Source: Basidiobolus meristosporus CBS 931.73
Lineage: Eukaryota; Basidiobolomycota; Basidiobolomycetes; Basidiobolales; Basidiobolaceae
NCBI GenBank assembly: GCA_002104905.1
Contig: MCFE01000003.1
Location: forward strand, 124,001-188,000
DNA: 64,000 bases
Direction: 5' to 3'
The notes beneath the pieces were generated by a model that saw nothing but the letters and a program-made list of their open reading frames with translations, ran no database searches and was not told the origin of the DNA. Position numbers and translations under genes: made by a program. Shown here one piece after another: positions 44,775 to 55,261 of this stretch. The first letter of the stretch is position 1, and every line of letters starts with the position of its first letter.

Positions 44775-45335
44775 CAATTCCTTGGATGGTGAGGACGCCG
44801 CCGCAGTCATCAACATCAAAGGTATATCATACGAGTTCGCAGCCCTTTCCAGCACCGACACACAACCTCAACAACCTCATTCCCAAATCCAGAGCTCTTA
44901 TCACCACCCGAAAGACTGGAGGATTTCACCACCAAGTACCAGTATAGACACATCATGAAAGACAACAGGCTGGAGTTCTACATCATCAAACTCATGGAAG
45001 TCATCGAGGCTGAAGGAAAGAAGAACCGAAACTTGCGTAGATTGCTCAGTATGTTGCAACGCGACGAGCCTTCTGGAAAGGAATCAACCGACGACGAAGA
45101 GATTTCCAAGGAAGAGTATTTCAAAACATGGGAAGCAGTGCAGGTATGGATCTGTACTCGAACAACGCCGTGGAAAGCAACGCTAATCGTTTGTCTGTTT
45201 CTGCAGGAGGCCCTCTCACACAGCAATGCACTTTTGGAAATCCTGGGAACAACGCGTAGCAAACTCACCTATGTGGAGAGACAGAAATCCCGCTTATGGA
45301 AGAAATTGAAGTCTAAAAAGGACAAAGCATCCTGA
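44775..45335 (+). CDS. Unrecognised coiled-coil protein, spliced
   Basis: Three exons can be placed: one ending at 44,821 (5' limit uncertain, at least from about 44,775), 44,893-45,143 and 45,207-45,335. Introns are 44,822-44,892 (GTATAT..CCAG) and 45,144-45,206 (GTATGG..GCAG), and phases agree. The second intron is 63 bp and free of stops, so an unspliced frame from 44,955 also exists. The protein continues from INIKELLSPPERLED into a Lys/Glu/Arg-rich helical region (LMEVIEAEGKKNRNLRRL) with coiled-coil character, an acidic DDEEISKEEYF patch, and a basic C-terminus (SRLWKKLKSKKDKAS). It resembles a nuclear complex subunit in composition only; no family is assigned. Confidence 0.6.
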
Positions 45336-45503
45336 TGTTCCTGCATCCTGCCTGGGCTGAATACGGAGTGAATTGACAGTATCTATCTCCAGTGAATAAG
45401 GGGTCTTTTGTAATATAATGAATAAATGTGGATAGATTTTTATTCCTTGATGGTCTCCGTTTTATTCAAAGGATTCGTCTAATTTGGATGATGGTAGGTC
45501 GGC

Positions 45504-46235
45504 TCAAGCTAGGTTGCGAAGTTTCTTGTACTCTTCTTCGCTCTTGCATTCTTTCAATGCGATGGCCGAGTTGTCGGACTTGGGCTTCAGTATGGCGATG
45601 TATCCCTTTGACTGAGACTTTGGTGACAGTTAGTATATCCCGTGACAGCGTTCGACGACTTGCGTGAAAAACTTACTTCGTTGAGGAGGAGCTCGGGGGT
45701 TTTCACGATACCCTCGTTTACTTCCATCAATTGGCTATGAACACCAGCACGAATCGTAAAGGTCTCCTCGTTATCGAGGGTGATTTTACAGATGGCTGTC
45801 CGTGGATCAAGCCACAGGGCCCCCTTCTTTCTCTTTCCTTGCACTTTGTTGTTTAGCACAGCCTCGGAGAATTCGATGCTTTTGATATGAGAGGCCTCTG
45901 AGGCTAGCAATGGATGGTTGGCTGCCAAACCCACTATGCATAATCTAAAGGGACACCGAATGAGTCGGTGTGGGGCACCGGTGGAAAGAAATGCGATGGA
46001 ACGTACTTGTTGGGGGCCTGCATTATGTACTGATCTTCCTTGTCGGTGGCTTCATTCACTTGATTAGAAGAAGAGTCAATATTCAGGGATTCAAGGGAGG
46101 AAATCTCACGAACTGACCAAAGTAGTGTTTGGTGAAATATCTCTCTAGATATTTGCTATTCTTCTCGTCCCACCCTTTGATGGTCTCTTGGTATTCCTCT
46201 ATGTCATAAGCGGTATCACACTTGAAGTCCGCCAT
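45504..46235 (-). CDS. ABITRAM (FAM206A/Simiate) homologue
   Basis: Four exons on the minus strand: 46,235-46,118, 46,058-46,007, 45,944-45,677 and 45,617-45,504, with introns of 59, 62 and 59 bp. Donors are GTCAGT, GTACGT and GTAAGT; the last intron carries a TACTAAC branch site. Phases close to give 183 aa. The family signature is clear: an LxPRTAICKI stretch, then HSQLMEVNEGIVKTPELLLNE and GYIAILKPK, which aligns with the H-protein-like (lipoyl-type) fold of animal ABITRAM. Animal ABITRAM is described as an actin-binding regulator of filopodia and transcription; whether this holds in fungi is unknown. It converges with the coiled-coil gene. The first donor is the least certain part. Confidence 0.82.
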
Positions 46236-46538
46236 TTCCAACTGGTACTCACCAACCAAGTGTCAAGTTAAGCTAGTGAATTGAACAATTTCTGTGGTCG
46301 TTTTACTGATTGATTTGGCCATAAACCCAAGCAAAAAGGGGGATTTTTTTTATTGACCAAACTGGATTTCCATTGAATTCAGCCAATATGCTGTTGGTTC
46401 GCCCTTTGGTGTGGAAATTAAACTGAAGCAGCAGGTTCAATCTCTGTGCGAATCTAGGGTTTTATTGAGAATAGAAATACAATTCGACCAGTTCTAAGAA
46501 AGCGAGGAATGGTTAACAGCGTCAGAGTCAACACTAGT
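46236..46538. other. Spacer between peroxiredoxin 3' end and ABITRAM start
   Basis: About 300 bases serving as ABITRAM promoter and peroxiredoxin 3' region (both genes on the minus strand). TTTTATTGAG near 46,460 on the plus strand gives CTCAATAAAA on the minus strand, a plausible polyadenylation signal for the peroxiredoxin gene. Confidence 0.45.
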
Positions 46539-47254
46539 CTAGCGCGCACGCTTCTCCTCGTTGGCAAGAGGGGAAGTGGGTGGGCGTTTCAATTGATTTG
46601 TTTGTGCTGGTGACTGGTTGTTGAAATACTCCTTCGATTCGACCAGGTTGGGCTTGATGGCATTTTCTCCACGTTTCCAGTTGGCTGGACAAACCATTCC
46701 ATGTTCGTCGGTGAATTTCACGGCCTCTAGCAACCTCAAGGTCTCGTCCACGGATCTACCAACTGGCAGGTCGTTGATAATCTTGATGCGAACCTTCTGC
46801 TGTGGATCAATGATAAACAACCCACGGGCGGCCACTCCGGCCTCCTCTATCAGCGTGGAGTACTGGCGGCAGATGTTCTTGGTGATGTCTGAAACCAGAG
46901 GGTACTTCAGGCCTCCAAGGCCGCCTTGGTTTCTGGGGGTATTATTGAAAGCCAAGTGGGTGAACTGGGAATCGACCGAAATTCCCAAAACCTGAGCCCC
47001 CATGGAAGTGAATTCAGAGATGCGCTCGCTGAATGCGACCAGTTCGGTGGGACACACGAAGGTGAAATCTAGCGGGTAGAACAAGAGGACCACGTATTGG
47101 CCCGCGAAATCCGATAGCTTCACTTCCTGGAAGCACCCGTCAACCACAGCAGTGGCTTGGAATTGTGGAGCGACCTGCTGAATTTGAACTAGCATACCAG
47201 GCCCGCGGTTAATACAGAGCAGCAAGACACATACACACCTAGAGGCTTACCCAT
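46539..47254 (-). CDS. Typical 2-Cys peroxiredoxin
   Basis: Two exons: a 16-base first exon (47,254-47,239) coding MGKPL plus one base, an intron of 50 bp (47,238-47,189, GTGTGT..CTAG), and 47,188-46,539. The protein is 221 aa. Peroxidatic Cys51 lies in FTFVCPTE with Thr48, resolving Cys172 in GMVCPANW, and catalytic Arg127 in [12 protein letters not shown] (residues 94-97) and a C-terminal YF (193-194) are both present, the features tied to sensitivity to over-oxidation in eukaryotic Prx1/Tsa1 types. A tail of about 25 residues follows YF and is basic and Pro-rich ([16 protein letters not shown]), longer than usual. It reduces hydrogen peroxide using thioredoxin, normally in the cytosol. The tail might alter localisation. 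Confidence 0.9.
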
Positions 47255-48307
47255 GCTGTCGTAATCAAGAACGTCGAGTGGGTCGGTGTGATGACGGCAA
47301 ATTTTATTTATGTGTTTTGCATCTTCCTTGCGGTCTAAATCCAGTAATCGTCCCCACATCCACGTTAGATAAACATCCCACATCACATGACCCCCGACCA
47401 CAACAAAGCCCATGCTGTTCGCGAATAGCAAGGGAAAATCGCTGGATTTGGGAAGATTTGAACGATACGTAAGAACGGTTGACCAGGAAAAACAGAAACA
47501 GATGGCCATTTCCGTTGCGACCCGTCTGGGGGCGTTCTTCAAGGCTTTCCATCGATCCCACTGCTGGAACGACAAGTATCCATCTAGATGGCAGCACTGC
47601 TCGTTTCCAGAGAGGCGGATCTGATTCGCTGCACTGTCCACCAGATCTACAGCATGGCTTCCGATAGCAGAGCAGTTATCTGGCTGTGACTCATGACAAA
47701 CTCGCCCAGTCGGAGCCCACCTCTCCAAATGATTTTGGCTTGGGATTTGCACGCTCTACAACCCGCGATCCTTGGTCCGCGATCCCTGGCCAACCATCAA
47801 TCCTTGCCAGTATATTTAGCTCAGGTCTAGGGGTTGCTATTCGTTCCTGACCAAAATGTTTCACGGGTGATTCCTCACACCATGAGAAATGTGGTCAGGG
47901 GAAGTATCATTGACAATGGACTTCAGCCGCCATGTTGGTTGATCTACCCAACTTGGGCACTCAGGGATATTTTCTCAATCAATCTCTACTTCAATTGGTG
48001 AAACTGCTTAAATGGCTATGAGATTCTGCCTGTGTGGATGGCCCAATGGGCAAGCGGGATGTAAAACGGGTGTGACTATTAATCCATCTGAACGCTGCCA
48101 GTCCCAAATCAGGGGGTGGTGGGTGTACGAGGTGGAGGTGAGGGCTAATCGGTGCCGTTGCCTTGCACGCCTGGTTGATATAAAGGTGATAAAAGCTTGA
48201 CCCTGCCCTACGGGTAGATAATCCCTGTTCCCATCCGATTTGGCTGTAGATTCGGTTTCCTTCCTGCATTCCGTGACTTTCTTTAGACCGTACGCGTTGT
48301 CTTGAAT
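47255..48307. other. Divergent intergenic region (peroxiredoxin / F-box gene)
   Basis: About 1.05 kb between two divergently transcribed genes. Frames at 47189-47752 (minus) and 47412-47667 (plus) overlap each other and resemble no family I know, so they are treated as chance. A TTGATATAAAGG TATA-like element at 48,176-48,185 lies about 125 bases before the F-box start codon. Confidence 0.45.
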
Positions 48308-49816
48308 ATGCTGGTGCAATCACCACAAACCATCCATCTACTTCCCCACCATTCCCAACCACAGCTGCAGCTGTATCCTGCCACTAGTTTGTTCGAAGAG
48401 AAGTATTCGTACCAGACCAACACTACTTGTCGCGACTTCAATGATCCACTAGAAAGACTCCCGTCGGAGATTCGAGTGCGCATTTTCAAGCTTTTGGATA
48501 TCCGAAACCTGGTGAAGTCCTCAAAGGTAGATTGTCCATCTCCACATCCTAGAGGTCCGCTTACTCATGGACATGTCCCTTCAGGTCTGTCGGAATTGGA
48601 AGAAAGTCGCCTTCGATGGTTCTCTCTGGGAGACTATCGATCTCACCCGCTATTACAAGCGCATTGCCAGCGAGCAGATCGTTAACCTTTGCTGTGCCGC
48701 GGGCGGTTTCCTTAAAACAGCTAATTTCAGGTTGGTGCGGGTGTGATGCACAGTGGCTCTCTAGAGAGTATGGCTAACGTATGGTGCTTGGAATCCTTTG
48801 TAGGGGATGTTCTCAACTCACTTCACAGGAGCTACGAGTCATATCAGACTATTGTTGCAACATCCAAATGGCTCATTTCCACGGCTGCCGCTCGATCAGC
48901 CGTGAGAGCATCTCGTATTTCATAGGCCAGTGTAGTGATCTACGGGTTTTGAATATCTCTGGATTATCCTGTGTCGATGACAGATTTCTGGAAATACTGG
49001 GCAAGCGCTGTGCCTCCTCGCTAAAGCAGGTTGATATCTCTAGGTGCCGAAATGCTACTTCGATGGGGCTTTTGGATATCATTCAGAGGTGCACACAACT
49101 AGACACCCTGCGAGTAGACGCTTGTGTTGGTGTGGATGATAGTACACTACTTTCTATCAGTAGACTGACGGGGATAAAAACCTTGTCACTGGGCTCTTGC
49201 TACGCAATCTCTGATGAAGGGGTGATTGCTGTCGCCAAGGGATGCACACAACTCAGCTCCATCAATCTATCCGGATGTCGGCATCTTACCAATGATGGGG
49301 TTCAAGCTCTGGGAGAGTTTTGCTCCCGTCTGGTAAACGTAGATCTCTCAGGATGCTCCCACCTGAGCGATGGTGGGCTTCTGGGACTCGTGGACAAGGT
49401 GCCCAAAACTGAGAAACATCGACCTAGAGGACTGCAGTTCGCTCACAGACATCACCCTCAGAGCCATCGCAACCCATCTATCCGACCTGGAAAGCTTATG
49501 CCTGAGCTGTTGCGAGCTTATCAGTGACAACGGAGTGATTGACGTCGTGAACAAGTGCAAGAGGTTGAGGAGCCTTCAGCTGGACAATTGCTTAAGCATC
49601 TCCGATAGCACCCTTCGGCATATTTATTTCAATTCCCCGGACAAGCTGCGCAATCTGGGTATTTACGATTGTACCAACATCACCTTTGCCTGTGTGAAGC
49701 AAGCCAAAAAGATGCTTCCACACATGACCATCAAGTCCAGTTACACTTGGCGCGAACGCCAACCCGATGGCCGCAGTCGCTCTCAGGGTAGCCAAGGTTC
49801 ATGTAGAATTCTGTAA
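48308..49816 (+). CDS. F-box / leucine-rich repeat protein, one frameshift
   Basis: Three exons: 48,308-48,526, 48,585-48,730 and 48,804-49,816, with introns of 58 bp (GTAGAT..TCAG) and 73 bp (GTTGGT..GTAG). Phases agree. Residues about 45-93 form an F-box (DPLERLPSEIRVRIFKLLD, then VCRNWKKVAF). About ten Cys-containing LRRs follow, with the repeat LxxLxLSxCxxISDxG (LSLGSCYAISDEG, INLSGCRHLTNDG, VDLSGCSHLSDGG), the FBXL2/FBXL20 or Grr1 type. Such proteins select substrates for SCF ubiquitin ligase. At 49,398-49,399 one extra G in GACAAGGTGCCC shifts the frame; the LRRs continue in the next frame from CPKLRNIDLEDC to the stop at 49,816. The interval is too short for an intron. It is either an assembly error or a recent null allele. 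Confidence 0.85.
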
Positions 49817-50127
49817 GTTGATTCGCGCACGGCGGGCTAGAGAAGCAGAGCTTTTATCTCATTTAACTTCCTGGGTTTTATTTTCCTCATGTACAAACAA
49901 TCTCCAACCAGCAAATGATGATTAAACAAAACCAACCATTCCCCCAACTCAGTGTCAATGAAATACGGACGTGCAGTTAACTCCAGGTAGACCTTGCTCT
50001 ATGTACCCAGGTTTATTATTATCGATGTTTACTGTACAAAAGTATACTTGGTACGGGTAAAATGAAATGAGATCCCGTGGATTGGAAGGGTGGGATGTAG
50101 AAGAAACAGAAGTCCGTTTCACATCAT
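49817..50127. other. Shared 3' region of F-box gene and UTP21
   Basis: About 310 bases between convergent stop codons. It contains TGATTAAACAAAACC and TTATTATTATCG-type AT-rich text but no gene. Confidence 0.45.
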
Positions 50128-52917
50128 TCAAGAGATATTGACATTTCGGATGAAATCGATCAAGCACAATGAATAGTGAAGCAATCCTTCCACGCGCTCC
50201 CATTCCTGACGGTGCTCACCCAGAAGACGTTGAAGTACCGGAATGAATTCGGTAGGATTGTTCACGATGATGTCTCCGTGGATCTTCATGAACACGTTAA
50301 GGTATGCTTGAACAAGCTCGAAATCTTTACGTGATTTAAGTCTATTTTCCATTGCCTCTAGGAAATTGAGCATCTCGGCAAAATTGTTCTCTAAGCTCAG
50401 TGAGCGCAGCTCGAAATCAATCCCCGAGGGATTGAGGGTTTTGATGTATCCAAAGAACTCCTCGAACTCACCACCATTGTCATGACCTTGCTTCAACAAC
50501 CGAACAAATTCAGTCTCGGGGCGGATGACTCCCATCTGAACAACGCGAGATTGGGCCGCACCCTCATCTTGCTCCGGAGTAGGGGCGACAAACTTGGTTT
50601 CAACGCCCGGCAGGGTAGGAAGGAAGAAGGGGGCCTTTTCGGGGGCCTTGGGTGGCTCCTTGGGCTTGTTTCTCTTCTTGATAACATCCAAGTTAAGGAG
50701 GTTTTGCCATTTCGAGCGAGGCAACGAGGACATGGTGATCATGTTTTCGGTCAATTGCTCGGGGGTTTCAATTTCACGCTCCTTCAACCCGTCAGCGCCA
50801 CTCAAGTAGATGTCTTCATCATCCTCCTCGTCATCCATGCCTGAGGATGTAGGCATGGCAATAGCAACTGCATCGTCATCTGTAATGCTGCGCAATGAAA
50901 TGTTCGAGAATTGCATACGGTTGGCCCACAAGAAAATCCCGACGTTATCAACATGGGAGGTGGCCAGGAAGTCACCTGTGGGAGAGAAGGATAGACTTGT
51001 GACGATGTGCTCCACAGTGAACAAATCCACGAGGTGGCCAGTTGGAAGATCCCAGGTTCTCACACTGCCATCAAGAGATGCGGAAACAATCCAGCGGCCA
51101 TCGGGACTGAAAGCGATGTCGGTGATTCTGTTTCTGTGGCCCCAGAACTCTCTGACGATCTTTTGAGTGTCGACATCAACAACTCGAATGGACAAGTCAT
51201 CACACACTACGCCGACAAGGTCACTATCGTGATGAAGAACGACGCTAGTAATGGGAGCCTCAAGATCAATGGTATGAAGGACAGTGGCGGTCGTGAAATC
51301 CCAAATCTTGATCATCCCATCAAGAGCACCGGTAACAACAATGCGGTTCAAGGCATCGGTCGCAATGCCAGTAACCGCCTTGGTATGCCCGTCAGCGCCA
51401 GCAAAGGTCTTTCTGATCAGACCAGATTGCATATTGAACATCTCAATGCGACCGGTGATAGTGCCAAGGAACCCAAAGTTACCGCAAGCACTGATGGCTG
51501 CTACCTTGGTGTAGCTACCATCCGAGGTGCCAACCAAATGGTTTCCAATGGCCTTGCGCTGGAACGACCATGTGCGTGACTTGGTGTCGTTCATGTGACA
51601 GGTAAGGATATTGTCCCAGTCCTTTTCCTTTGTATTGGCAGCAGCGAAGTTGGTGATCTGTGGCAACTTCAACTCGTCGACCTTGAGGTTCAGCATCTTG
51701 GATTTCTTACTCAGAGAACCTTGGGACAACTCTACACTCTGGGAGTCACGGACGGTAGAGAAGGAGCGGAGGGATCTATCACGGGCGGCACTGAGCAGTG
51801 TTTTACCGTCCTGACCATAGTAACGAATCATGGTAGGTGGGCCGTGATGACCACTTCTTGATTTGAGGAGTCTTGGCAGACCGTCAAGGCTGTCGAAAAT
51901 CCATTGCTTTACAGAGTTGTCGGCGCCGGAGGAGACAAGAATGGGCTGGCCGTTCAGGAACTGAATCGATGGGATCAAACCATCGTGGGCTCCCTTCATC
52001 ACGTGGACAAGCTTTCTCTTGTCCAAGTCCCAAAGAGCAATATCACCGTACATGTTGGCTGTGGCCATGATATGCTGGTCGTCGGTTCTGAAACTAACTG
52101 AAGTGACCTTTCCCTCCTGCTTCAATGTCATAATCCGCTGGTCCTTTTTGATATTATGGAGCACAATTGTGCCATCCAACAAGCCTACTGCAATAACGTC
52201 GATGACCGGCGTTTGGGTGAGAGAGGTGATCGGAGAGCCGAACGACTTGAATTCATAGATCAGTTTAGCGGGTTCGGATGTTCCAGATCTGCATGGTTCC
52301 CTGCAAACTGGCCAAAAGCACCTTGTTCAAATAGGTACTTGGATGAACCATAGCGGAGATTTTGAAAATTGCGGGATCGAATTCGATTTCGGTATAAAGC
52401 TCACCGTTGTCGTGACGCCAGAGCTGGGCAAAGTTATCTTCGGTGAGGGCGATGAGATATTCTCCGAAAACTGAAAGAGAGAAAATAGCGCTACGTTCCT
52501 CGGAGCTAAATCTAATGGTCTCTTTCGATCTTTTGTATGCAATAATCTCATTGTCACAAGCAGCGTAGGTGTAGTCTCCGTGAGAAGTGATGGCAGTGAT
52601 GGTTTCTTCGGTTTGAGGACCTAAAAAGGTTAAAAGCCAAGTCGGAACGTGGTGAGCTTACGAAGGGAGGTGGTTAGCGAAGATGTGTACATACCGACGA
52701 AGAGCAAGTTCATTTTTGCCATATCGTAGATCTGGAAAGTTTTTCCAATGGAGGTGGTCAGGAAAAAGGCTTGGCCTCGCGATTGAATACAAAAAGGAAG
52801 ATCATTGGTGATATAACCAATGGCGCGGAAAGGTTGGAAAATGCGAGGAGCACCAGTAAGTTTGGGCTTCTTATCACCCGTCTTTCTTTTCTTCAAACTC
52901 AGATCAACTTGTGTCAT
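50128..52917 (-). CDS. UTP21: UTP21 (WDR36) small-subunit processome protein, one frameshift
   Basis: Two exons: 52,917-52,695 (start ATG at 52,917) and 52,620-50,128, with an intron of 74 bp (GTATGT..TTAG) in phase 1. About 904 codons, close to the usual 900-950 for Utp21/WDR36. WD40 repeats fill most of the protein (TFQIYDMAK, GTMQIWNIR, GDIALWDLDK, GMIKIWDFT, GSVRTWDLP). The C-terminal Utp21-specific domain starts near KRNKPKEPPKAPEKAPFFLP and ends at FIRNVNIS. The protein belongs to the UTP-B complex that processes 18S pre-rRNA in the nucleolus. At 52,270-52,272 a GGG run (CCC on the coding strand) carries one base too many; the frame before it hits a stop at once while the frame after it continues the family alignment. 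As the gene is essential in yeast, an assembly error is likely. Confidence 0.9.
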
Positions 52918-53222
52918 GGTTGAGACAAGAGGTGCTGTCAATGGCTGGCAATAGACAAAGCTCCACACCGGAATCCATCAGCATTAAACGTTTGAAAAAA
53001 AAATCTGATGAAAATTTCAAATTTCTTGAAGCTCGAAAAAAAAATGACAACAAACATGACTGCCTCACCCTATCTATTTATGGTCAAACAGTCGTCTTTA
53101 ACCACCTTTTTTTCAAATTCTTGATTTAACATGCAGGGTCAAGTTAATAGTGTTTATTCATTGATCATAGACATTATTGGACATTCAATATACACGAGAG
53201 TTTGCTATTTTTAGACACCCCT
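52918..53222. other. UTP21 upstream region
   Basis: About 300 bases between UTP21 and the first gene of the four-segment membrane family, AT-rich with A and T runs. No gene is supported. Confidence 0.4.
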
Positions 53223-53684
53223 TTACCAGCCTTTGCTGAAGCCGATTCCCATAACGGCCAAGGCCAAGGTAAACTCCACCACCCCGAATGCTGCATCAAT
53301 GAGTCTGTGCACCACTACCATGTCCACCAACACCCACACCAATCCTACGGCAAAGTAGATCCAGACCAGAACCATGGAGCCATGGGTGAGTCCGAAGCCA
53401 AGCGTGCTCGCCACAATCATCCACAGCATGGTGATGAACACATTACGCGCCACCTTTTGTGCTCGCGTAACGTTGCTTCGAGTGCCATTAAATCGCCTTG
53501 GTTTCTCAGAGTTGGCCGCTGTGGCGGTGGTGGTTTCATCGTTGCCAATGAAGCCCAATCCATGGTCGGCAATGAGTAGCAATGCCCAGACGATCCAGAA
53601 GGTAAAGAGGGCGATGAAGGATCTGCGGACGTTGGAGTTGTCGGCAAAGATGAATGGGCTGGCGTTTGGATTAACTGCGTCCAT
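53223..53684 (-). CDS. Four-segment membrane protein, subfamily A (A1)
   Basis: A 153-aa intronless protein of a family I do not recognise. Hydrophobic segments at about residues 22-42, 78-100, 103-123 and 128-148; an Asn/Thr-rich loop (45-75) separates the first two. Family hallmarks: NxRxSFIALFxFWIxWALL, then ARNVFITMLWMxVASTLG and LTHGSM, and a terminal GFSKGW. Asn71 and Asn66 lie in possible glycosylation sites. The coding DNA differs by only one base (AAA for AAG, Lys, three codons before the stop) from A2 at 56,427-56,888 in the opposite orientation, yet flanks are unrelated. TATAAATA on the minus strand at 53,744-53,751 is a likely core promoter. The small four-helix layout recalls MARVEL/tetraspan proteins, but no sequence match is claimed. 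Confidence 0.85.
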   Translation of the reverse strand: MDAVNPNASPFIFADNSNVRRSFIALFTFWIVWALLLIADHGLGFIGNDETTTATAANSEKPRRFNGTRSNVTRAQKVARNVFITMLWMIVASTLGFGLTHGSMVLVWIYFAVGLVWVLVDMVVVHRLIDAAFGVVEFTLALAVMGIGFSKGW

Positions 53685-53743
53685 TATTGTGTTGCTTAGT
53701 CTTGTAGATAGATGTGTATGAGGTTAACCAAGTAATAGCTACC

Positions 53744-53751
53744 TATTTATA
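53744..53751 (-). promoter_or_regulatory. TATA box of A1
   Basis: TATAAATA on the minus strand, about 60 bases upstream of the A1 start codon. Confidence 0.5.
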
Positions 53752-53764
53752 TTAAACACCGTCA

Positions 53765-55180
53765 AGGTGTTAGTAATCAAAAGAAATCAGGCTGTTACTC
53801 ATCAAATCTCAGACAGACGTAAGGTTTACCATTCCAAGGTGTCAAAAGACGGAATTGGTAAAGTGATGGTTGAATGCACGAATAAGGAAGGTGAGCATCA
53901 AAGCGTAGGTCATCTTCTTAAGGTGCATATGCTCGTTCATACTAATCATATTGAGATCAAGCGGAGAGGAAGATCTTTCGATTCCGATTTGTGAATCAGT
54001 CGGTAAGAAACAATCCTGACTAATTCGATACTAGACATGTGCTCGCTTTTGTGGCGAGATTAATGAATAGATCGATGTGTTGTGTCACAGGGCTATGCTT
54101 GGGATTAATTGGTGAGCCCGGCACTCATACTTGGGACTCTGTGTTAGATTTGCAAAGTCAAAAGGATAGGGCTTGTGTCTGCCTCCAGGATCAGGAGGTT
54201 CAAGTTCCGATGAGTGATGTAATACATGTTCGATAATTAGTAATCCATGGTGTAGTATTATACCATATTCAAGTCTGTTCGTGACATTGCCGCTACGGAC
54301 AAACGAGTCCTAGAATAACCGCGGCATTAAGTTCCGTAAAGACCAGTATTTGAAAGAAACCAATTGGATTCCATTTTTTACTCAATGTTCACATTCGAGA
54401 AGCACGGATTCAAACCGCGTGGGTTGTAGGGCGAACGGAGTGGGGGAGTTTAAATTTTGCTCCGGAAATGCTGTAGAATAAAGCCATTATTACTAGGAAA
54501 ACGACAGCCAACTACTATCAGCAAATGGGGTTGAAATCGGAATATATTTCTATTAGCGCCATGACTGGGGAAGTCTCCTGACGCGAAGTGAAATCCTATT
54601 TGGTCAATAATCATCCACTAGAAGCCAAGGTTACAAACAAGCTCTTGATGGCTCTACTGAATCAGTGAATTCCCACAGTGTCATGTTTGATCTTCACGAA
54701 ACGACAGTCAATTTTAAGGTCATCCTTGTTGAGTCACACATTTCTGTCTAGTATATTGCGAGAAATACTTGTTTAAGGGGTTGAATAGAGTTTTCATCGA
54801 CTAGATGAATTTTTGCAGCTAGATGGGGTTTCCTCTCAGTAGCTCAACTCTTGATATCAGTGATTCATCAACGGCAATGCAAGGCAGAGATTTATTCGCA
54901 GCCCTTATCCCTACACTGGTTCCATTGATCAATTCAACCTGGAAATTAGTTCATCTCTCACTACCAATCTGGCAGTATGGAGTCACTTTCTTGTAATGCT
55001 GAGCGATCTACCTTTGCTGATCAAATGATATCATTACGAAGCATTTCTATCACCAAATGAGCATAGAGTCATTACAAGATAGCGCCTCTGAAACTGCTTC
55101 AAGTGTAAAAGCGTGAATCATCATGATTCAAAGATCCCTTCTAATTCAGGCGTCCAGTGGTTGGGTTAGCGAACTAAAAG
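53765..55180. other. A1/B1 divergent intergenic region
   Basis: About 1.4 kb without a supported gene. The frame at 53767-53994 (75 aa, KRNQAVTHQISDRRKVYHS) and one at 54039-54236 resemble no family I know and lack start context; they may be decayed sequence. The rest is mixed-composition text with no in-window repeat partner. Confidence 0.4.
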
Positions 55181-55182
55181 AC

Positions 55183-55190
55183 TATATAAA
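55183..55190 (+). promoter_or_regulatory. TATA box of B1
   Basis: TATATAAA, about 72 bases before the B1 start codon. Confidence 0.6.
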
Positions 55191-55261
55191 GGAGCCCGGG
55201 AATGGTACACGGTATATTACACCGTTAAGTATCTACTCAAGTTATTCATCCTTTTTTTAAA

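Noticed and set aside
47189-47752. 187-codon minus-strand frame upstream of the peroxiredoxin gene
   Set aside because: It overlaps the peroxiredoxin first exon and intron in the same strand and reads through them, starts at an unsupported codon, and has no recognisable domain. A better-supported spliced peroxiredoxin start explains the locus.
53767-54236. Possible gene remnant at 53,767-54,236
   Set aside because: Two short frames in different registers, no family, no promoter or splice evidence. It is left as spacer.
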